A DNA stretch of 64,000 bases from Tetradesmus obliquus (taxonomy: Eukaryota; Chlorophyta; Chlorophyceae; Sphaeropleales; Scenedesmaceae), in NCBI GenBank assembly GCA_030272155.1, contig CP126198.1:682001-746000 (forward strand), written 5' to 3'. Made by a program: the position numbers and the translations under genes. Shown piece by piece: positions 33,391 to 44,600 of the stretch (within the stretch, counting starts at the first letter, position 1; the number at the start of each line of letters is the position of its first letter). The notes below the pieces were generated by a model. The model had not been told where the DNA came from. It did not search any database and saw nothing but the letters and a program-made list of their open reading frames with translations.

Positions 33391-36230
33391 GCGGGACGTT
33401 GTGTGGCGCGTGGGCAGCAGCTTCCTGGGCCCGCTCAAGCCTGACTTCATGCAGTTACATGCTCTTATGCTGCTGCTGCTGGCGCTGCTGCTGCTGCTGC
33501 TGCAGGACGTGGTGTGGCGGGTGGGCAGCAGCTTCCTGGGCCCCCCGGACTTCATGCAGTGGTCTGCTCTGAATTATGCTGCTGCCGCCGCCCGTGCTGC
33601 TGCTGCTGCTGCAGGACGTGGTGTGGCGTGTGGGCAGCAGCTTCCTGGGCCCGCTCAAGCCCGATTTCATGGCAGTCACGCTGTCCAGCCCAGACCTGTA
33701 CGGGCCCTTCTGGGTGGCCACCACACTCATCTTCGTGACCGCAGGTGGGTGGGGCTGCGCTGTGCTGTTACACTGTATGTACTTGAGTGTGTGTACTGTG
33801 CCTTTGTGGCCCTTCTGGGTGGCCATCAGACTCATCTTTGTGACTGCAGGTGAGGGGTGCGCTGCTACATGTGACAAGAGGGGCTGGCTGCATTGTTTTG
33901 TACTTGGAAGAGGGGTGCTGTGGGGTTGTGGCCTTTCTGGGTGGCCACCACGCTCATCTTCATGATCGCAGGTGCGTAGCAGTACATAGAAGGGTGCTAT
34001 GATTGTACATGTTGATGATACTGCTGAGGAGGTGGTCCCCCATGGTCATCTCTGTGGCGGCAGGTGTAGCCGCAAGGTGGTGCTGCATGTGTGGCTACTG
34101 TTGCTGCAGCTCAACATGGCCCCTTGAGTGTGTGCTGCGCGCGGCGCCTGCTGGCAGCTTGCAGCAACTGCAGTAGCTGAAGTGTTTGTGCTGAGCTCAT
34201 TTGTGTGGAACCATTTTGCGCTGAGCATGTGCGTGTGTGTGCCTGTTCCTGCCCTGCAGTGGCTGGCAACTACGCGGACTTCATCGCGTTCAGGTCGCAG
34301 CAGAAGGCAGCAGCAGCTGGCGGCGATGCAGGTGGGGAGGCAGCTCAGCTGCAGCTGCAGCAGCAGCAGCAGCTACGCAAGCTAGCCATACACAGGGCCA
34401 GCACCAGCACGCACATGTACTGCCGTCCATCCTTGCGCACAAAGTGCAGTAGGTTTCAGCTGGCGGCTGCTGCTAGCTGTGCGTGCATGCTGCGTAGTAA
34501 GGTGCTGCGCGAACGGCTGCATGTGCAAGGCTGCCAGGCAGTGCATGCATTGCTGCAAGACTTCGACATGTTCGCAAGCGCAGAGTTCATTTGCTTGGCA
34601 AATAGCGCAAGTGTCCTGTGGCGGGCCTGCTGAGCAGGGTGTGCCTTGCTCGCCCGTGCCTTGCTTCCTTGTGCCTCCCCGCCCTCCGCAGGCAACATTG
34701 GCGAGCGGCAGTGCTTCACGTACCCTCTGCTGATGATTGCTGCCTGCTGCCTTGCTGTCTGCTGTGCTGCCTCATGCCTTGCTGCTGTGAAACCCGCAGG
34801 CAGCATCGGTGAGCGGCAGTGGTACACGGACTACGCCAAGATGAGCTTCAGCGCGCTGCTCTTCTACGGCTACGTGTTCGGGCTGGGCCTGGCGCTGTAC
34901 TTCGCGCTGCGCTGGTTCAAGTGAGTTTCATGTTGCGATGTGCCAGTAACCAGGTGTCAGTCCTACAAGTGTAGTGTATGTGTTCGGGCTATGTGTGCGT
35001 GTTCGGGCTGGGCCTGGCGCTGTACTTCGCGCTGCGCTGGTTCAAGTGAGTGCATTCGTATGAACTATAACTTGATTGTGTTGGCGCTGCCTGGTCCAAG
35101 TGAGTAGTTGATCTTGCTTGTGAGGCGTTGCTTGCGGCGCTGTACTTTGTGCTGCGCTGGTTGAAGTGAGCATGATCTGACTTGTGAGGCTTACTTTTGC
35201 GGCTGTGCTTTGCTGCGCTGGCTCAAGTAAGTATGTCCTTGCTTGTGGCCGGCAATCATCCGGCCGTGCTGCAGCTGAGGACATTGATGCTGTTCTTTGC
35301 GCTGCGCTGGTTCAAGTCGTAGGCGGGGCTTATCTGGATTAAACAGGCCCAGGCCATGGGCCTGGAGAGGAGTCGCCGCCTGCTGGACTAGTGCCTGGGC
35401 TGGCAGTTTGGTTCTGAACATGTGTTGAAATGCATGTGCCTGCGCCGCAGGTCTGAGATCAAGCTGTCCAACGTGTGGTGCATCTACGGCTACAGCCTGA
35501 CCATCTTCATCCCCATGGCCTTCGTGTGCATCGTGCCCATAGGATGGGTGCGCTGGCTGGTGGTGGGCCTCGCCACAGGTGCGACATGTGGTGACGGCAG
35601 CAGCAGTGGAAGCAGCAGCAGCAGCAGCTGCTGCAGCAGCAGCAGCTGCTGCAGCAGCAGCAGCAGAAGCATAGGATGGGTGCGCTGGCTGGTGGTGGGA
35701 CTGGCAACAGGTGCGGCTCAGTGTGGTGACAGCAGCAGCGGTGAGGCAGCAGCAGCAGCATAGGATGGGTGCGCTGGCTGGTGGTGGGCCTGGCAACAGG
35801 TGCGACGCCGCCGCTGCTGCTGCTGCTGCTGCTGCTGCTACTTTGCTGCAGCGCATGGAGAACACGACACATTTGCTGTGAAAGCCGTCCTGCAGCAGCC
35901 ACAGAGCACATCACAAAGCGCACATGCACAGCCTGCGCCATGCGCTTGCAGCATGCTGCGCATGGTGCCGCTGCATTTCCTTGCACATAGCTTCCAACGG
36001 CTGCTGCCACATCCTCATCCTGCTGCCTCACTTCTTTCTGTTTGCTGCCTGCAGGCATGTCGGGGCTGTTCATCGTGTCCAACCTCAAGCAGACGATATA
36101 CGACGCAGCGCCGGCGCGCGCGGTGATGCTGCTGGGCATCATTGCTGGGCTGCATGCAGCAGTGGGGCTGCTGCTGCGGCTGTACTTCTTCCACTATCGC
36201 GGCGCGCCGGAGGTCACGGGCTCCGGCTGA
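31771..36230 (+). CDS. YIPF1/2-type Yip1-family Golgi membrane protein
   Basis: Yip1-family five-span membrane protein; relatives bind Rab GTPases and act in ER-Golgi traffic. Exons: 31771-31797, 31926-32133, 32740-32900, 33615-33744, 34260-34331, 34800-34920, 35451-35578, 36055-36230. The tiny first exon encodes MGSPYARTR and joins in frame to DNPFADSTLYDV. Family landmarks are YPFWNVRRYRPLFNVDT, the conserved SSPDLYGPFWVATTLIF entering the first membrane span, VAGNYADF, NVWCIYGYSLTIFIPMA, VRWLVVGLATG and a last span around MLLGIIAGLHAAVGLLLRLY. The N-terminal Pro/Ala-rich cytosolic segment is typical. A TGTAA at 36791 is a possible polyadenylation signal. Assignment to YIPF1/2 rather than YIPF5-type rests on SPDLYGPFW. 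Confidence 0.9.
33388..34066 (+). repeat. Arrays on both sides of YIPF exon 33615-33744
   Basis: The exon start (DVVWRVGSSFLGPLKPDFM) occurs at 33395, 33506 and 33615 (real), each after a CTG tract; the first has CGG in place of the acceptor AG. Spacing is 111 and 109 bp. The exon end (PFWVATTLIFVTA) recurs with donors after 33744 (real), 33849, 33971 and 34063; the last is badly decayed. Confidence 0.92.
34692..35320 (+). repeat. Arrays on both sides of YIPF exon 34800-34920
   Basis: The exon start (GxIGERQ) occurs at 34692 and 34800 (real), 108 bp apart. The exon end (LALYFALRWFK plus GTGAGT) recurs with ends at 34920 (real), 35045, 35099, 35165, 35226 and 35315. Spacing falls to 54-66 bp in the middle. 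The last copy has lost its donor. Confidence 0.92.
35539..35805 (+). repeat. Donor-side array, 3 copies, YIPF exon 35451-35578
   Basis: The exon end encoding GWVRWLVVGLATG with its GTGCG donor ends at 35578 (real), 35710 and 35799. Spacing is 132 and 89 bp, with AGC-triplet filler between. Confidence 0.92.
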
Positions 36231-37395
36231 TTGCTGTGATGAGTAGTGTGTTTGGTGTTATATGAAACGTGTTGCGACAGCTGGCATGGGTGGTGCCTTT
36301 ATGCAGCTGCAGCAGATGGGTGCAGTGAGGGATGAAGACAGCTGCAGGGGTGCGGCTGCTGGTGCGTGTTTGTTGAGTGCTGTGCAGCGTCCTGCCTGGC
36401 GCCGGCTGGTTTGTTGAGCTTCAGCTGCCTTGGGTCTGGCGCATTGCGCCTTGCAGATTGTGCCTACATATCTGGATGTGCAACAGGTTGACGCAAGGAG
36501 CGCGCAGTATGTGGCATCATGCACATTGCGTTTGCATGACGGCAGAAGCAGCTGAGCTTTCCAGGTCGCAGTGTTGACATATCTGCTATACGGCTACCCC
36601 ATAGCATTGGTTGCGCGTGTTGCATTGAGCTGTGCTCACTTCGTGGCCTGCCTCCTGGGACTGTGGCTGCCATTGCTACATCTGGGTATGTGTCTAGACA
36701 GGTCTGTGCACAAATCTGTGCAAGGCACGGCCAGCACAGGCAGCACTGCATGCCGTGCGTCATGCGATTGATTGTATGCGGTGTGTTACATGTAAAATCT
36801 GCTCTTGGAACCTTGACGTGGAATCCAGCGTAGGTGAGGTGATGTCAGACCATTGCTATGTAGGCAAGTGACGCCCAGTGGTCGCACCAATGACAGTTGC
36901 ATGTCGGGACACATTAGTCCTGTTGCTTACACCCTCCTAGTCCTGTTGGTCAGGAGAACGGCTACCGCCCAGCAACAATGGCATCATTATGCCACAGCTG
37001 TGGCACTGCAGTGCAAGCAGCTTGCACAGCCGCGCTAGCAGAAAGCAATAAACGCGCACGCTGACAAAGCAGTCACAGCCCGAGCGCTGCTGCTTGCAGG
37101 TATGCAGCGGCTGCCGCAGCTGCATGCTGTGCAAGTAAAGCTGATGTGGTCCACTAACACCTGTTGTGACAACACACACATATCTTGATGCGTCAAAAGC
37201 TGTGCGTTACAGCACACATCCGTGGCAGTGGGCGCCGCCTGACTGGTGAGGCTGACACAGCTGCCGCCACTGAACACCGGCCGTGCCGCACACCGCCGCG
37301 ACGCATGCTGCGATACAAGGGCACGGACTGGCTGTTGCGACTGCTGCTCACAGGAGCAGCCTTTGCCGCCGCCGCCGCTGCTGCTGCTTTGAAAT
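36231..37395. other. Convergent spacer, YIPF and cyclophilin 3' ends
   Basis: About 1.2 kb between two converging genes. I see no gene. TGTAA at 36791 (+) and TTACA at 37207 (TGTAA on the minus strand) could be the facing polyadenylation signals. Confidence 0.5.
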
Positions 37396-37460
37396 CACAC
37401 CCTAAAGCACGCCGCTGTCGAGGATGATGATCGCCTTCAGCGGCTTGCCGCTGGTATAGC
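37396..37460 (-). repeat. Duplicated terminal exon of the cyclophilin gene
   Basis: The last codons of the minus-strand gene (KPLKAIIILDSGVL) and the stop region recur about 125 bp downstream of the real end at 37523. The copy is truncated upstream. Confidence 0.88.
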
Positions 37461-37522
37461 ACCGCCAAGCTGCTGCTGCTGCTGCTGCTGTAAGCAGCAG
37501 CCGTTGCAGCTGCTGCTGCTAC

Positions 37523-39098
37523 TCAAAGCACGCCGCTGTCCAGGATGATGATCGCCTTCAGCGGCTTCCCGTACTGCCGCCGCACATTGTTTGCGCGGTC
37601 ATCGCCTATGAACGCTGCGAAGCGGTTCAGCTGCTGGGAGCGGATGTCTGGCTGGAAAGACGGCACCTGGCAGCAGCAGCAGCATTGATGAGGCATAGAT
37701 AGAACGCAGCAGATTGTGGGTGATGGTGGCGCAAGCAGCAGCAGTTGCAGCACATGCCTGCATGCATTGAGCTTGTTCCCTGCAACCTGGCGCCGCTACA
37801 TGGCATGGCATGCTGTGCGCATAGCTACACCACTCAAAACACACCAACACGGCACCTAGTGCTGGTCTGCACCCTGCACCCTGCACCAGCAGTTTGACTG
37901 TTGCTACACCTGCCTGCCTCCACATGCCCGATTACCTCACACGCACACCACACAGGCAAGTAGTCACAATGCGGGCGTCTGCTGTGTAAGCCGAATTCGC
38001 CTGCGCCACCGTGTTCATGCCACGCCCCGTGCGGCCCACTAACCCATGCGCACACCACCCAGGCAAGTCGAGGAACAAAGCACAAATGATGCTGGCCTCT
38101 AGTGCTTCCCCAACTGTCGCACCTGCGCCAGCAGCCGCACAGTGTCCATGCCTTCCTCCACGCGCCCGATGACCATCAGCACATTCCACATGCATACCAC
38201 ATAAGCAACCAACTGAACTTGGTCCAAGTGTACACACCTGCGCCAGCAGCCGCACGGTGTCCATGCCCTCCTCCACGTGCCCAATGACCCATTACCATCA
38301 CACCGCAAAGGCACCCAACACAATGAACATATGTGCAATCTGAAACCACGCCCACCTGTGCCAGCAGCCGCACGGTGTCCATGCCCTCCTCCACGCGCCC
38401 GATGACCCATTACCATCACACCGCAAAGGCACCCAACACAATGAACGTATGTGCAATCTGAAACCACGCCCACCTGTGCCAGCAGCCGCACGGTGTCCAT
38501 GCCCTCCTCCACGCGCCCGATGACCGCGTTGAGCCCGTCCAGGCGCGGCACAGGCCCGGGGCCCGTGGTGATGAGGAACTGCAGCGCCCTGCGGAGACAC
38601 CACGCAAGACAGATGTGTGTGAAGCTTGGCCCGTGGTGACAAGGAACTGCAGCGACCTGGTACAAGGACATCAGGTAGAATTGCAGGATGGTAATGCAAG
38701 CCAATGTAAGCGCGAGCACATGGTGGCCACGGACGGCAGCGCCCTGGTTGGGCGGGCGCAGACATGCAGATGGTCGCCTTAAACAAGAACAAATGAGAAA
38801 GAACACGGAGGTGACCGGGAGCTGCAGTGCCGTGGGATCTTCAACAGCCCTTGACTGTGAGGTCTGCGCCGCCCACCATTAATCTGGCCGCTCCTCGACC
38901 CCCTCCTTTCGTGGCTGTACCAGCGCTCGGCGGCACCCTCATGCATATACCTGTTTCTTCTACTTGTCTCACCTGTAGTCTGACCGCTCCTTGATTGCCG
39001 GGTCCTCATCATTCTCGCTCAGGCTCAGGCTGACAGTGCCCGGCCGCGAGTGGCTCAGCTTAAAGGGGCCCGGAGAGGCCAGGTCGGTGTTGACCTGC

Positions 39099-39144
<46 letters not shown>

Positions 39145-39826
39145 GCGGCAGCAGCAGTGTGAGTCAGCCTTGTTGTGTCAAACTCTGCTGAAAGCCATAT
39201 ACGTCAATCTCCCTCCTCAGACCGCCCACACACTCCTGACACCACTTCAACCCAGCATGTTCCGATTGACACGGCTGCAACATGATGGTTCACACTTGTA
39301 CCCTCCCACTCACGTAATCCTGTCGTTGGTTGCACAGTTCAACCACGTTGCTACTGCCAGCCGCACCTCACAGCCGCACTCACCGCCAGCCCTGGCACCT
39401 TCGCAATGTCTCCCAGCCGCCTGCTGCCCCGCCGTCCCGCCGCCCCGCCTGGATGTACTCCCCGGGGCTGATGCGGCCTCATTGCACCACGCTCATAACA
39501 AAAATGCCGCGACATCATACATCCGCTCTCACGCGCTGCAGCTCCACCAAACCACAGTATCGTTGGTAGCGCCACCCGCTCGCACCAATACCGCCAGTCC
39601 CAGTCTTTACTAGCCAGCCCCAGATCCACACTCACCGCCAGGCCTGGCACTTCTGCGATGTCTCCCAGCCGCCTGCTGCCCCGCCGCCCCGCTTGAATGT
39701 ACTCCCCGGGGCTGATGCGGCTGAAGGCCGACTGCGTGAAGGCGCCGGCCTTGACTGCAGCCACCATGTTGGCAGCGCTGACAGGCGCCAGCTTGCCATA
39801 CAGGCCTGCGGGAGTGAAATTGGCGG

Positions 39827-39870
<44 letters not shown>

Positions 39871-41093
39871 TAACAAACAAAAGCAGCCACCATGTTGGCG
39901 GTGCTGACAGGCGCCAGCTTGCCGTACAGGCCTGCAAGAGCAAAATTGGCAGCAGCAGCAGCAGCAGCAGCAAAAAAATCAACCAAGGCAGCCACCATGT
40001 TGGCAGTGCTGACAGGAGCCAGCTTGCCATTTACGGGCTGCCACAAGCAGTAGTGGAAACAGCAGTGTGGTGTGAGTATAGGAGTATGAAGCATTGGCAG
40101 TCGCAGCCAGGCACAGGCAGGAGCGCAACACAGGATGAAACAGTCATTTGGTAGCAGCTTATAAACAAATCTGCTGCTGTGCCTGTGCAGGGATACACAG
40201 GGCAACGCGAATTTGAACAAAGCAGACGTTATGCAGGCTGCTGCAGTTGGGCCCCCTGTAGCTGATGTACTGTGCGGCTCTGGATGACTGGCACAGGCGG
40301 CAAGCTGGTGGCCAGCTGTAGAAGTGATAGCGTCATGCAAGTAAGCATGCTGCAATGTTGATTAACGCTGCTGCAGGCACAGCACCTCGAGTACTGCTTT
40401 GATGCTGCAGTTTGTAAGCGCACCAGCCTACGCTGCTGTGACGCGCTTGTGTGTTCTGGCCAGCTCGTAATGCTGGTGCTGCTGGTGCTGTGCTCACAGT
40501 GCTCACCAATGACGATGCGCCCTGCTGGTTCTGTCTCTGTCGGCAGCACGTTCTTGTCACCCAGCAGGCGGTCATTTGCAGACTTGAATGCAGAGGCGGC
40601 AATGCCGATATCAAAATACACCTGCAAGGAACATCAGCAGTACAAATGCTGGCCTTGCTGACAAGCATTGAGTAGTACTGCCACAGAGTGACTGCTTGGC
40701 GCAGTGACGGACGGTGGTAATGCTTTGCTTCTTGACAGGCTGGCATCGCATGCCAAGACAAGTGCGTGCCTGCTGCTTACAGCACATGTCCAGCACTGCA
40801 CCCCTGATCGAAGGATAAAAACTCAGTGCAGATTGCGATCACACACGCTTCAGCATACCATGCTCACCCTGTCTGTGATCGTCAGGTCCAACTCCTCTGC
40901 TGCTGCTGCAGGGCTGCTGCTGCTGCCAGCTGCTGCCAGGCCCGCCAGCACTGCAGCTGAGGCAAGCATACGTCGTCTGCTAGCACGGCGTGACTCCAGC
41001 TCGACTAATGAGGCTTCCTGCTGCGCTGGCCACAGTGCTGTGCTGTACTGCACCTGCTCTGCCAAGCTGGCATTGTGCTGCTGCTGATCTTTG
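37523..41093 (-). CDS. Thylakoid-lumen-type cyclophilin (peptidyl-prolyl isomerase)
   Basis: Divergent cyclophilin-fold protein resembling plant lumenal cyclophilins. Exons on the minus strand: about 41093-40868, 40621-40507, 39805-39636, 39094-38973, 38588-38474, 37666-37523. Sequence landmarks are LDLTITDRVYFDIGI, GRIVIGLYGKLAP, NMVAAVKAGAFTQSAFSRI, YIQAGRRGSRRLGDIAEV, FLITTGPGPVPRLDGLNAVI and GRVEEGMDTVRLLAQV, matching the cyclophilin order. The first exon encodes RRASRRRMLASAAVLAGLAA ending in an Ala-rich cleavage-like site; this twin-arginine plus hydrophobic stretch suggests Tat import into the thylakoid lumen. The 5' exon with the true ATG is not identified, because the frame meets a stop at 41111-41113. 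The active-site Arg/Phe pattern of canonical cyclophilin A is not clear, so catalysis is uncertain. Confidence 0.85.
38121..38660 (-). repeat. Arrays around cyclophilin exon 38588-38474
   Basis: The exon end (GRVEEGMDTVRLLAQ plus GTGGGC or GTGCG) recurs with ends at 38474 (real), 38356, 38238 and 38123, spaced 118, 118 and 115 bp. Much of the intron part is identical between copies. A shorter acceptor-side copy of the exon start lies near 38620-38660. Confidence 0.92.
39380..40040 (-). repeat. Arrays on both sides of cyclophilin exon 39805-39636
   Basis: The exon end (SPGEYIQAGRR..RRLGDIAxVPGLA) recurs with its end at 39384, 252 bp from the real donor. The exon start (LYGKLAPVSTANMVAA) recurs at 39931 and, decayed, near 40036, with an AGC-triplet tract between copies. 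Confidence 0.9.
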
Positions 41094-41644
41094 CTGCAGA
41101 ACGGCCTGTATCACACAAATTGGGTCATTTTTGGATTGAACTCACGCAGTACGCCCAAACGAGTCCTTACAGGTGCCTACGCACTTGAAGCAGGCCCGCG
41201 CTTGACTTGTCCTGGCGTGCACGACGCGCTTGTTATGTGCTCGACTGCTAAAAGCATTCTGGCGATAGTGTATGCGTGATCCGAGCTGCTGCATGGCGTT
41301 GGTTCTGTCTGGGTCCGACCAAGTGTCGATGTATGCAAGCACACAACACTGCAGGTGCTGAAACCGATGTGTAACGTGCCTATAACAGTATATTGAGGCT
41401 GTGATCAGTTCTTGGGCCTGCTGTCGTGAGCAGGGTTCTTACAACCTGCCAGCAACGTTCAAATGCAGCTGTCATCTACTGCGAGCGAGAAACGCAGCGT
41501 AAAGGATAATCAGTCATTCTGTGTCAAAAATACACCTGCTAAGACAGTCTCCTCTGCAATTGTTGAGCAACCCGCGCACCGAGTCTGTCGATTTCCGTGC
41601 TTGCCGCAACTGGCTTTCACGCCAACTTACATGACAGTGAATAC
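41094..41644. other. Head-to-head spacer, cyclophilin and coiled-coil genes
   Basis: About 550 bp between divergently transcribed genes. It probably holds both promoters and the missing first exon of the cyclophilin gene. No clear TATA box or array was seen. Confidence 0.5.
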
Positions 41645-44600
41645 ATGATGAAACCTTTTGGAGTGTCTAACTCTGTAAACGCGAAGGTGTGCAGCGGCGG
41701 CAGCAGCAGAGCTGCGGAATGCATAAAGACTCGTGCAGCAGCGGCTAAACAGGCGGTGTACTGTGCTGATGCGATGCAGGCTGGAACTTTTGCCGGTATG
41801 GCTGCTAGTTCAGGAGCGGAGGGCGGCCTGGGCTTTGAAGTGTCAAAGTGAGCTTCAGCACAGCAGCAGTGCAGGAGCAGCAGGCTGCAGAGCTCAGGCT
41901 CACTTGCAATTGCAATGTCGTGCTTTTGTGTCCACTTGCCAATCCAGGCTACAAAACCAGATCAAAGTCAAGGACAGGGAGCTTGATGGCGCTCGAAAGG
42001 AGATCACTATGCTCAAGTCTACTGCCAGCAGTCACGAGAGGTACGGCACAATGGTGGCTGCACCTTGCATCCAGCTGATTGTGTGATGCACATGCGTGCA
42101 ATGTTTGTGGCTATTACAACAGAATGCACGCAGCTTAAGTAGCTGCGGCTCTGCAATAGGTATCAACAAAATCGTTGCATCAACCGCAGCATGTGGCTTA
42201 CGTAACATTGAATGTGATTCTGCAGGCTGCTGCAGCAGAGAGCTGCGGAGATGGACAGGCTGAAGGAGCGCTTACTGAAGGCAGAAGGGTAAGGCTTCTT
42301 TTTATTTCAAGTGTGTTGGTTTCAGGTCTCTTTGCTGGCCTGTAGCTGTGGCAGCACCGCTGTTGCCAGCAGTACACAGCAGCGCACACACCAGGCAGCA
42401 GCAGCGACGCAACTGCATGTCTGCACCAGCACCAGTGTTCCACATATCCTTCTTCCAGCAACAAGCCATTCACTCGTTGCAACCTCAAGTAGAAGCTAGA
42501 AGGAGAACCCTGTCAGTTGGGGCGTGCGTGAACCCGGCGGTCAAACCGGCCACATTTGCCTACAGGCGCGCCTGCTGTGCTCTGCATTCTGCTGCAGGAC
42601 TGCTGCTGCACAGTCAAAGGAGCTGTCTGTAGTGAAGATGGACAAGGTGAGCCGCTGCTGCGTGTGACACGATGATCCTGATAATGCGACACAGCTCTGT
42701 ATCAGATTGGCCTCCAGCCTGCTGTAAATGCTTAGCACATCCTCTTCCTGGTGACAGCCTAGGCAGGGCACTGCGCTGGCTGAGAGGTCGATTGTCCTGC
42801 TGACGTTCTTGCTTCTTGCAGCGCAAGCTGGAGTCTGCTGTGTCAGATGTGCAGCGCCAGAATGACAAGCTCAAGGAGAAGGTGGCCCAGCTCAGCAACA
42901 AGGTGCGGCTGCAGCAGCAGCCAGCAGCAGGAGCCCAGCAACAGCAGCGGCAGCAGCAGCAGCCAAACCACTGTGTATGGTGTCCATGCAGCAGCAGCAG
43001 CAGCAGCAAACAGATGTCAGTATAACTGTTGTGGACTGTCCATGTTGCCTGCTGTAAGCAGTCTTGCACCTGCAATGTATTGCCAGTTGCCTGCAGGTGG
43101 TTGACTGAGAAGCTTCTGTAACGGCTTCAAAGGAGGGCCAGGAATTGTCATGTATTCTGAATGTATCATGGTGCCTCCATGCTGCCACACTGCCGCCTGC
43201 TATGCTGTCTGATGTGCTGCTGCAGGGCCCTGCCTTCAACGAGCAGGTGGCCAGCCTGCAGGCTGAGCTGAAGCTGCTCAAGGCAGCAAACAGCCAGCTG
43301 ACAGAGGACCACAAGGTGAGGCAGCAAGCTCATTGCCGCCAAAGCTGGCAGTTGTTGCGACTGTTGTGCCGCTGCTGCTGCCATGCTCCGCTGCTGTTCA
43401 TAAGTTGAAATATGGTTGCCAAACAGCAACAGCTTGAACATCACCTGCAGCACTCCTGTGTGCTGAGGTCTATAGTGTGTGCTCCTGCAGGCTGCATGTT
43501 CCCTGCTGCGTGCCAAGGACAAGCAGCTGGACCTCAACAGCACACGGCTCAAGGCGGCGGCAGCACTGGAGGAGCGCATGCATGTGAGTCATACACTCAT
43601 GGCTCAATCACGTGTGCCTTGTCATTGGCAAGCTCTGCTGGGGATGTGTGCATGTTGAAGAAGCGGCTAGGGCCAGCTGATACACATTTTGGAAGTGCAC
43701 GTCGTGTATGTTTTAGCAAATGAAAAGCAGATGCAGCTGGGCTTCCCACAGATGCTTCGTGCTTCATGCAAGCAGCAAAACGCATCCAGGCAGCGACACC
43801 TGCACAACGTTTTCGGACTGAACCTCAAACTGACACTAAACTTTGCATGTGTTGCTGTGCATCTTGCTGTATGCACAGGTGCTGGAGAACGACCTGTCAG
43901 CTGCCAAGAAGGAGCTGGAGCAGTCCGCAGCAGAGATGCGCACACTGCAGCAGGTGGGGGCCGCATGCATGCTGCTGCTGCGCATCACCTGACTGGCATT
44001 GTTGCATGTTTTGGGGGCACAGCACAGCTGCAAAGCAACACCAGAAAACAAGCACTGCAATGTCTGCCGCCACATGATTCATATCCGTGTGCCTATGTCA
44101 GAATCACCACACCACCCCTGCAACAATTTGTGTTGGCTGCGCTGCTGCGCAGGTGGTGCGTGTAAAGGAGGCTGACATTGCCTCCATGAACAAGCAGCTG
44201 GCATCAGCGAACAATAACCTGGAGGGTGCACGGAGCGACCTGAGCACAGCACGTGCAGCACTCAAGGTACGGCAGCCGCTGCCAGCCCGCCACATCATGT
44301 CTTGCCAACTACAGTAGTAGTAAAAGTAGTAAAAGCTGGCCTCTCATGCACATGTTGGGTTTTATTCAGACAGGTCATGAGCCTGCTGTTGTTTTAGCAG
44401 CTCAGCGTGCAGACCTGATCTTTACCCATGCGGCAATGGAACGCCCTTGAGGTGCAAGGTGCTACCATCTGCTGCTGTTCATGCCACGCTAGAGCCTTGC
44501 GCTGTGTACCTTCCTCCCCCACCCTAGACTGCTCCCATGCACACCTATTACGTGCTCACCTTGCAGGCAACTGAGTCACGTGCTGCTGAGCTGTCCACTG

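Noticed and set aside
37523..41093. Canonical cytosolic cyclophilin
   Set aside because: The sequence follows the divergent lumenal type and the N-terminus has a twin-arginine plus hydrophobic stretch.
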